Assembly (NCBI RefSeq): GCF_025370935.1 | Contig: NC_133472.1 | Coordinates: 22,351,875 to 22,415,874, forward strand | DNA: 64,000 nucleotides | Origin: Choristoneura fumiferana | Taxonomy: Eukaryota > Arthropoda > Insecta > Lepidoptera > Tortricidae | Reading direction: 5' to 3' | In this document: positions 33,901 to 42,900 of the stretch, one piece after another | Numbering within the stretch: the first letter of the stretch is position 1 | Layout of the letters: every line of letters begins with the position of its first letter | Program-made: the position numbers and the translations under genes | The notes under the pieces: generated by a model | Seen by the model: the letters and a program-made list of their open reading frames with translations, nothing else | The model's database searches: none | Told to the model about the DNA's origin: nothing

Positions 33901-36900
33901 GTGGCACATATTAATGCTGGTGAATATACACCTACTGTTATTTTTCTCTTCTCTTTTGTGTTCGAAATAAATGGATTATTATATTATTATTATTAACTTT
34001 TAAATACCTTCCAAATGTTCCTTTTAAATATTTGATTGCACAGAAGCGATGATAAAAAAAAGTGAAATATTATATACAAATAATAAAAGGATATTTCAAG
34101 AAGGCGTGCTTCAAGGAGGTAATCGGTACGATCCCTGTAAATACAGTAAAAATTAAATGTGATAAAATTTACGCAGTGAAACTAGTACAAGTAAATTAAA
34201 TAAAAATAGATTTTGAATAGGGTTTATTTAAATTTGAATATTTACGATGTGTAAGTGTTGAGCCAAAATAATATAAGACGTTTCAACACGTTAATTGATA
34301 ACAGTTTTTAATGATTTACGATTATTTACGTTCGATACCATTTGAAGGGTCCAAGAAAGATAACGTATCTCAAAACTTTTAAAAATGAGATTTTTAATGC
34401 CAAAATGTAAAGCACGTAACGAATTATTACGAGGGCTTACATCTTTTGTTACAACTGTATTATTATTATTATTTTCTTTTTTTTCATTCTTCTTTCTTAT
34501 AAAAAGTAAAATACAGAAAAGTACATACAAAATAAAAATATTATAAAAACCTAACCTAATTTGCCGCCGGTAACGGGGCAGGGCCCAAGCTACCGGTGGA
34601 CAGGGCCGCAGAGTGAGGAACTTCCGGACGATGCGTGCCGTGTCCAGAAGTACCGCCTTCTGTATCTGGCCCTTGATCCAGCCATCTAGCGAGAGTCTCT
34701 TGAGATCTTGGTCGAGACTTCGCTATTAGACCGTTTGCCGAAACGACTATCGGGACAATGATCGTCGAGTCAACATCCCACATAGCAGTCACCTCGTGAG
34801 CCAAGTCAAGGTAAGTAACTAGTAAGCACCTAGGTAAGTACCTGAGTTTGTCCTTCTCGGCCTTCACGAGGTTCTCGTCATGTGGGATGGTGATGTCGAC
34901 GAGCACTGCCTGGCGGTTTGATCGATCTGTCAGCACGATATTAGGCTTTTTGGCTACAATAGTCCTATCCGTGATGACAGATCGATCCCAATAGAGTGTG
35001 GCACGACCATTTTCGAGAACTGGCGCAGGGACATACCTATATTAATACGGCACCTCAGAGTCTACAAGGCCGTATCAAAGAGCAAGTTGCTGGTGGATAG
35101 CAAGATGAGAAAAAACCGGAGATAATATGCCTGAGTGACTCCCCAGGACGGCGGCATGCCCGACAAATGTCGACCGTACCGTCCTTCAGGATATACCTCC
35201 AGTAGTTGTTCGTCATGATAACTTCGTCAGCAATTGCACACACTAAACCCTCGGTTTTCCCAAAGAGGTCCCCGAAACGTAACCAGGTCACTGACGCGAG
35301 AAGGTCTACATCAGGCCCTATTCGGGCCTTGTAGAACCGCCCGTGTAGCTCCTTGCTTTTCCATAAGTTCTTGCGATCTTCCGTGCTCATTACCATAGGA
35401 CTGCGCCAATTTTCGTTTGCCAAGGATAGCGGGGTGAGGTGTCTGTCTACTGCCACAAAATTGCGATGCATCCCACACTCATTGTTAAGGAAATAATTCC
35501 TAAGGCTGCATACCTCGCGGTGGTGGAGATTTTTGGCATTAAGAAAGCCGCGACCTCCACATTTCCGTGGGATGTACAGCCTCATAACAGACGACCGTGG
35601 GTGTAGCATGCGATGGGTGATAAGCAGTAGGCAGCGTTATTATTATTATTATTAACATAACTTTTTTTACTTTAAAAACTTATACACGGAAATAACGCGC
35701 GTTGTGTATAACAAGGGGAAAAAATATTATTATGTATGTCACACAAAACATTATAGAGAAACTTCTCATTTAGTATTTCATATTAACATGAGAATGAGTG
35801 AATAGGATGATTTCAGGTATTTATTCCAATCACAATCGTGTGACTTGAGGTCGGAGTCCTTGCAACATTTTAAATAGGTAGGTATAGAAACGACTTCGGA
35901 GTATGTTGGACCAATTGTCAGTATGTCCAAGAAGTCATAATGTCCAGATGTTATAAAGACCATTAGTCAATTTGTACAAGTGTCAGTAGGTCCAAGGACT
36001 CATAATGCTCAGATGTTATAAAGACCATTAGTCAATTTGTACAAGTGTCAGTAGGTCCAAGGACTCATAATGTCCTGATGTTATAAGTTAATGAAAAATA
36101 CAGTGAATTAATCCTACATTAATAACATGATGCAGTAATATTAGGAAATTCACTTGGATATGAGAGATAATAAGCTGGGAACTCGTTTAGAGCTTTATTT
36201 TGGGGTCCTAAATGTTGTCTCAAAAGTCTAATAAAATCTCGTGTCAGCGTCGTAAGTTATTCACGATTATCTCGTTTTTTATAGCTCCAGTGATGTTAAC
36301 ATTTACAACAAAATTGTAGAGCGTTAAATTTGTAACAAATGTGAAGTAAAAATTTTTTCGTACGTGCAACCGTTTTTGAGATAAAAGGCAAAGAGCCCGC
36401 AGCGCTCAGCCATACTGACTACTGCAAGGTCAACCGTGTCGAGTCTCAGTGAATAAAACCTTGTATAAAGTTTCAAGTCCCACACAAGACTGACCTCTAT
36501 GGGCGCGATATTAGCCTACGATTGGTAAGCGCTAACCATCTGTATTACTGATCTTTGTTGGAGTATCTGTGCACTAAAGCTGTTTAGTTTTGATTAGGAA
36601 GACTTTTTAACTTTTTTGGTAACTGGATATTACGGCAACTAGACGTTTTAGTAATTTGTTGTTTTGGTAACTGGCAACTAAACATTTTAGCAAATGGGTG
36701 ATTTATTAACTGGACATTATGGCTACTAGACATTTTAGCAATTGGGTGTTTTGATAACTGGACATAATGACAACTGGGCATTTTAACAATCGGACATTAC
36801 GTTCTTAACATTTTGACACCTGGACATTCTGACAATTGGCCCGACTACTCCGGAGTCCCTAGCTCGGGTGCACCACTGCGAAATAAATTATAAATGTACT

Positions 36901-39900
36901 CTTTACTAAGTGCTACTAGCAGGGTAAGTATTCACGTAACGCCCAAGTCCTGTAAGTAAAATTAAAATATAAAAAACCGGCCAAGAGCGTGTAGGATACG
37001 CCTAAAATAGGGTTCCGTAGCCATTACGAAAAAATAAGTAATATTTTTCTAAGGATTTCGTATTTTATACGGAATCTTCCAAGTTTAGGTATATTTTACA
37101 CCTTAGGCTGCTACTTGCTCTTAAACTACTAATAATACTCAAGCAAACTTAGCTGTTATAGTTTTCCTTGAAAGTGATATACTTACTATCATTCTGATTT
37201 TTTTCAAAATTTTCCACCTACCGGTTTAGATTTTAGAGGGGGACGCTCGATTTTAATGAAATTTTGCACTTTAAAGTTGAATTTTTTGCAAACAAATCAC
37301 TGAATCGGAAAATCGTTTTAGCAAACCCTAATGATTTTAAAAGATCTATGCAACGACACCCCACACTACAAGGTTGGATGTGAAAAAAAATCACCCCCAC
37401 TTTACGTCTATGGGATGCAAGCTAAAAAAATATTTTTTTAAAATTTTTACTGTACCATTTTGTCGGCATAGTTTACATACATATTCATTAAGAATTGTTC
37501 CTGTTTCGTCGGATTCCTGTTTCGTCGGAATTATCTATATTTAAAAAAATCTATCATGCAGTACACTAGTATTTACTAGAAAGAAAGATTAATGTTTTTG
37601 GAAAGAGCTATTGTGTGATCACGCATCTTTATTATTGGGCAGTAGTCGTAGTATATAAATAAATAAAATAAATAGCATGGGACACTTGACACCAATTGAC
37701 CTAGTCCCAAACTAAGCAAAGCTTGTACTATGGATACTAGGCAACGCATAAACATACCTATAATAATATAGATAAATACATACTTAAATAAATATTAAAC
37801 ATCCAAGACCCGAGAACAAACATTCGTGTTATTCACACAAATATCTGCCCCGGCCGGGATTCGAACCCAGGACCTCAAGCTTCGTAGTCAGGTGCTCTAA
37901 CCACTTAGCCATCCGGTCGTCTACTAAATGGCCAAATACTTAAACGGCGACTAAAAAGTTCACACTCAATTTTTCACAACACATCCCTCGCAACACATCC
38001 TCGCTCATTATTGGTGGAAACGTTGCATTAAAGGGAACCTAAACGTCACCATAATTATGTAAGTAATAAGTACAAGTAATACGTTTTACATACATTATTA
38101 GTTCCCGCTTAGAAGGTTTTATTTAGGCATATTCATATTATCTATTACTGGCCACTTATATACAGTGAACACTTTATCAGCTATTTATTTTTTTATTTAT
38201 AATTATCATTATGTCATTTGATTGTCAAAGATAGTAACTTTGAAAAGTGTGTGAATGTATTGTGCTATATTTTCTTAAAAATGGATATTGACGAAACCGA
38301 AAAACTAGTTTTTATAGACAGTAAGTAAAAGGGGTAGCAGAAAAGTCTTGTTGCGGGGAGGCTACAGATACAATTTCGAAAAACAAAACAAAGGTGGTTC
38401 AACTAACTGGAGGTGCTCTAACACAACCGTCTGCTCAACTTCCATTACTTTGAATAAAGATGAGAAGGTGATCAGGGAGCCAAGTCACATCTGTAAACCA
38501 GAATTCATGAAGAGAGATCGAAGGCCATCTAAACGTATTGAAACGCAAGGTATGTGAAAACATGGGACCAGTAACGGGGATTTTTGAAGGTTGTGTCCAA
38601 GATTTTGTTGATAAATGTGATGCAGATTTTGAGTTTTCGCTCATACCGGACTGGAATAATAAAAAATCGGTTTTATATGATGCGCGAAAGAAAGCTCTCG
38701 TGCATAAAAGTGCACATTTAAATAATTAAGTGAGGCGGTCATCCCTGACAAACTTTCAAATGATGTTCTTATATGTAACGATGGCGACGTCGATAAAATT
38801 TTGATATTTGCTACGCCATCTGCTTTACAAATTGTATCAGAACATACTGAATATTTCAGTGACGGTACGTTCAAGGCAGCACCACCTCCGTTTTTACAAC
38901 TTTACACATGGCAAGTAGGTAACTTAAATTAAACATCAGATAGTACATGCTTTGTGCCCGTAGTTTACGCCCTTTTACCTGATAAGCAAGAAAACACGTA
39001 CAGACGGTTGTTTTCATTATTGAAAAATTAAATTGGCCATGAGATTAAAAAGTTCAAATGCGATTTCGAAATTGCTGCTATCAACGGCTTAAAAGCTGAA
39101 CATCCGAATGCCGTAGTAACTGGTTGTTACTTCCATTTTTAAAAAACTCTGTGGAAAAAGTCAAAACAGTTAGGCTTGATTGACAGTGAAGAAGGAAGAA
39201 TGTACACAAAATGATGTACTCGGCTGGCTTTGCTGCCTAAAGAAGAAATACCAGCAGCATATTTAGAAATTCCCAAATCGTTACCTGACGATGCTGCGAT
39301 GACTCAATTCCACAACTATTTTTTAAACTTCTGGATGAGGAAAATCACCGGTTCAATGATTTCAGTCAACGAAGACGAATTCCGAACTAATAATGCAATT
39401 GAGGGATGGAATAACCGATTAAACCACAAAATCCTCAAGAAGCCTTCCCTTTTTTATTCATTCAGTTACTGAGGACCGAAGCTCAGTATCAAGATATTAA
39501 AATCAAAAAAATGCAACTACATTCTTCAACCGTACCAACAAAACATAAAGCAAAAGACATGCAAAAATATTACCAAGAAAGAGAAATCGTCGACGACTTT
39601 GTCGAAAAAAAAATATCAGTTTTAGATTGTCGAAATAGACTCTGTAGATTAATTTAATTTGTCAGCGGATGACATATCTTTACCGACTCTATTTCATTCA
39701 AATTGTTGTTATTGTAAATATTTAGTTTTAAATATTAAATACAAAGTGGAGTCACGGTAATTACATAGTTTCATTTGATATTGAGAATCCGACGAATCAG
39801 GAATACGACGAAACGGGAATTCGACGAAACAGGAATCCGACGAAACAGGAATCCGACGAAACAGGAATCCGACGAAACAGGAATCCGACGAAACAGGAAC

Positions 39901-42900
39901 AATTCGTGCAAAAGTTTAAGGCTTTCTAGCATTGATAGTCCCTGAGCAAAGCCGCGGACGGACGGACGGACAGCCAGACAGACATGGCGAAACTATAAGG
40001 ATTCCGTTTTTGCCATTTTGGCTCCGGAACCCTAAAAACAGCACTCGGGAGGCACCTCGGCCGCGTTCGAATTAAAAAACAACTTATTTAACCTATAACT
40101 ACAAACTTTAAACATCTAAACTATAAACTAAGCTATAAAATTACTTAAGTACACTAAATTCATCCGCAACATGCTTCGTCATAAAAACTAACCTAAAATC
40201 CTCCCTCCGCATCGTACCCGGCTCAAACGTCCCCATAATACCAGCAGCATTACCCCGCTGAATGGCAATGGAGACCTGTTGCACCAAGTACGAGCCAGAG
40301 CGAGGGTCGCAGTTTCTATCACGCAATTGACGGCCTAAGTCCCTAAACAATTCACGAGCCTCTGAGCCCTAGGATCCAGCCGTCTCGGCCGTAAACGGCA
40401 CAAAATCATATGCTGATTCTAAAGCAGAGTATTTAGTGTGCTTCAATTTCGCGGCACTCTCTGCGCAGACCCCGAATACCTCATGGGCTGTCCTAAATGG
40501 GATGTAGTAAACGTGCTCATGCAAGTTGCATCCCAAAGAAGATAACGCCCCCTCCGCCATGAAACCGGCGTCAGATCATCCGATCTTTTACCATACGTAC
40601 GGACGGCTCAATCCTGGGGGTTCCAAAACGCACGGCACATTTTCTGACACCATGGCCCGCAGAACAATCTCATTGATTGAATGATGCGTCGGGAAATGCC
40701 TGGCACATTTCTGGCAACAATGCACAATCCTTGGCGCCCAACCTAAGCGCCGCTGTTATCCTCAGAGATTCGTTATCTAACAATAAACCCAGCTAGGGCG
40801 AAGGCGCATGCAGCCAAGCACCTGACTCATTTCGTTAGATGGCTTTTAATCGTGCCAAATCAGCCTTGAGAGGTACCCTCCCCAATATCATACCGTTCGC
40901 CTTTCTACACAATAATTCATCTCACTGTCTCTGCGCAAAAGGATTTTCAGGACGCTTATTGCCGGGAAACAAAGTTGACTACCTAGCGAGCGCCTCCGAA
41001 ACAAATGGAACAGTGATATTGCCCCTATCGATGGAAAAAAATGCGAGTTACAAAATCGGCCGTCCCATGCAAAGACGCAAGGAAAGCAATAAGCCCAAGA
41101 TCCTGAACCGGCGGCGTATTCCTAACCCACCATTACGGATAGGAAGAGCCCCTGAAGCCACTGAGCATTATTCAATCTGACGTGAAGAATAGACTCCACA
41201 GTATCGTTTAAGACATCGCCCACTTCCTTGCTCTCAAATGGAAATAACTAGGTAGGAGACGTTCTTAATAAATACGTGATTCGTAACATGGCAAAACAAT
41301 GACGCAATAAGGTCAAAGAAACGTGGGACGACATACAGCCTGAGCAAAGAGTCGCGAATTGACAAAAGTGCATCTTTTTTTTACCTACAGGGCTGCGCAA
41401 ATTCGTTCCAGGAAGATAAGAGCTCCCAATAAGGCGAACGATGACTTATCCACCGTTTTGATACCTGGCAACAATGACTTCAGAGCGGTCAAAAATGGAT
41501 GCGCTATAAAACCACCAGTAAACAGCTCACATTTACTAGGGCTAATCTCTAAACCTATGTCCTTCCATGCTGGTATGAGCCTCTTTAAATTCTCTATAAC
41601 ACCACCTACACTCTCACCAATAGTACCGTCATCAAGATGTCACACATTAACAGGGCTATTTAATGCGACTATGATCTTTTAAAGCGCTAGACTAAAAATT
41701 AGATCACCCTGCTGAGCCCCGACCTGCGAAGAAATCAAATAACCTCCAAAGTAAAGATTAGTAGATGCAGAGTAGAGCATAGAGAGACGGCCCAAGATCC
41801 AAGACCTCCAACAAAACGTCCCTGTCCACACTATTAGATACATTTTTAATATCAATCTTCACTATGACCAAATCTGTGCCTTCACATGTCCCAGCAAAAG
41901 ACCGCGTACCAAAACTAATCAGTTTTGGTTGAGTAGAGAGCTAGTTCGACATAGCATCCCTGACAGAGTTACAACCGAGTTTGTCGACAAGACGCCGAAT
42001 GGCACTGCCCACCACAATCGGTCTGACCTCACCGTCCTTTTTAGACAATGCACTCAAAGAAGCTCCGTACAAATAAACCCTCACCCCTCTAAAAGAAATT
42101 ATACAATCTAGTAACTGAGTAAACGAGGCCCATTGCCATCCGCAGAAGAAAATAAAGGCTCCGTACAAATAAGGCCTCACCTGTGCGTTAAGCAAACTCC
42201 TCAAAAGGAAATTATACAGTCTAGTAACTGAGCAAGCGAGGCCCATTGCCATCCACAAAAGAAGATAATATAAGTTCCTTGAGATGTTGTGGGCGTAACC
42301 CGTCCACTCCGGACACAGAGCCGTTATAAAAAGAGCTGATTGCATTTGCAACTTCCGCTGGTGTAACAAAAACACGCGCACTGTTTTGATGTGGCTCCGG
42401 GGTAAAGATAAGTGGTCTAGATGGTAACGGATGCTTGTCAACCAACGCCCTCAACGTATTAACTTTCGATGATGCCAAGGAAGAGTCCGACACAAGGACG
42501 CGGACAGCAACTCTCAAATCACTTTTGCGTACTTTCGCTTGAATGATTCGATGGGCCAAACCAGATTTACAAGTTCTCTAGTGCTCGGAAAAATACAAAA
42601 ACCCACACTCGATATTGTCCCTCACCTTAGAAACCAGTGACCTATTCACGACACTCAGGTACACAGCTGAAAATGAAAAAGAAAGTAAAACAAGTCTTCA
42701 ATTATATGTGTACGTAAGCACTACCTACTTGTCTATGACTTCAGACAATTTTCCCGCAGCAAGATTTCTTCCACCTTTCGGTATACCTTTGTCTAAGAAC
42801 TCGTACATTTGCCTTTAAGGTAAGTAAATCATCAAGCCTAGCAGCCTGATTCTGTGACGAGTGTGACGCATCCGGTGCAATGCCTGGAACCGCCTGTGAT

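Larger units (their letters stand above)
37492..39905 (+). mobile_element. MULE-type DNA transposon with repeat-built inverted ends
   Basis: The left end carries two units of TTCCTGTTTCGTCGGA (37498 on). The right end carries about seven inverse units of 16 bp (ACGAAACAGGAATCCG, about 39790-39900). GAATTG / CAATTC may belong to the ends. No clean 8-9 bp duplication is visible; AATT flanks if the ends are set at GTTCC. It encloses a FLYWCH and MULE transposase pseudogene and a SINE. Confidence 0.7.
36967..40035 (+). repeat. Outer dispersed repeat split by a MULE
   Basis: It begins AAAAAACCGGCCAAGAGCGT then GGTTCCGTAG (about 37013), and resumes after the insertion as TTAAGGCTTTCTAGC, GACGGACGGACGGACAG and GGCTCCGGAACCCTAAAA, ending near 40035. 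Beginning and end match one repeat family, with the MULE (37492-39905) in between. Confidence 0.65.

Noticed and set aside
35778..35963. SLC6 loop-2 exon (minus frame with Cys-rich SHDCDWNKY)
   Set aside because: It would lie downstream of the loop-2 exon at 44119-44282, in the wrong order, and no splice signals fit; it partly overlaps a repeat element.
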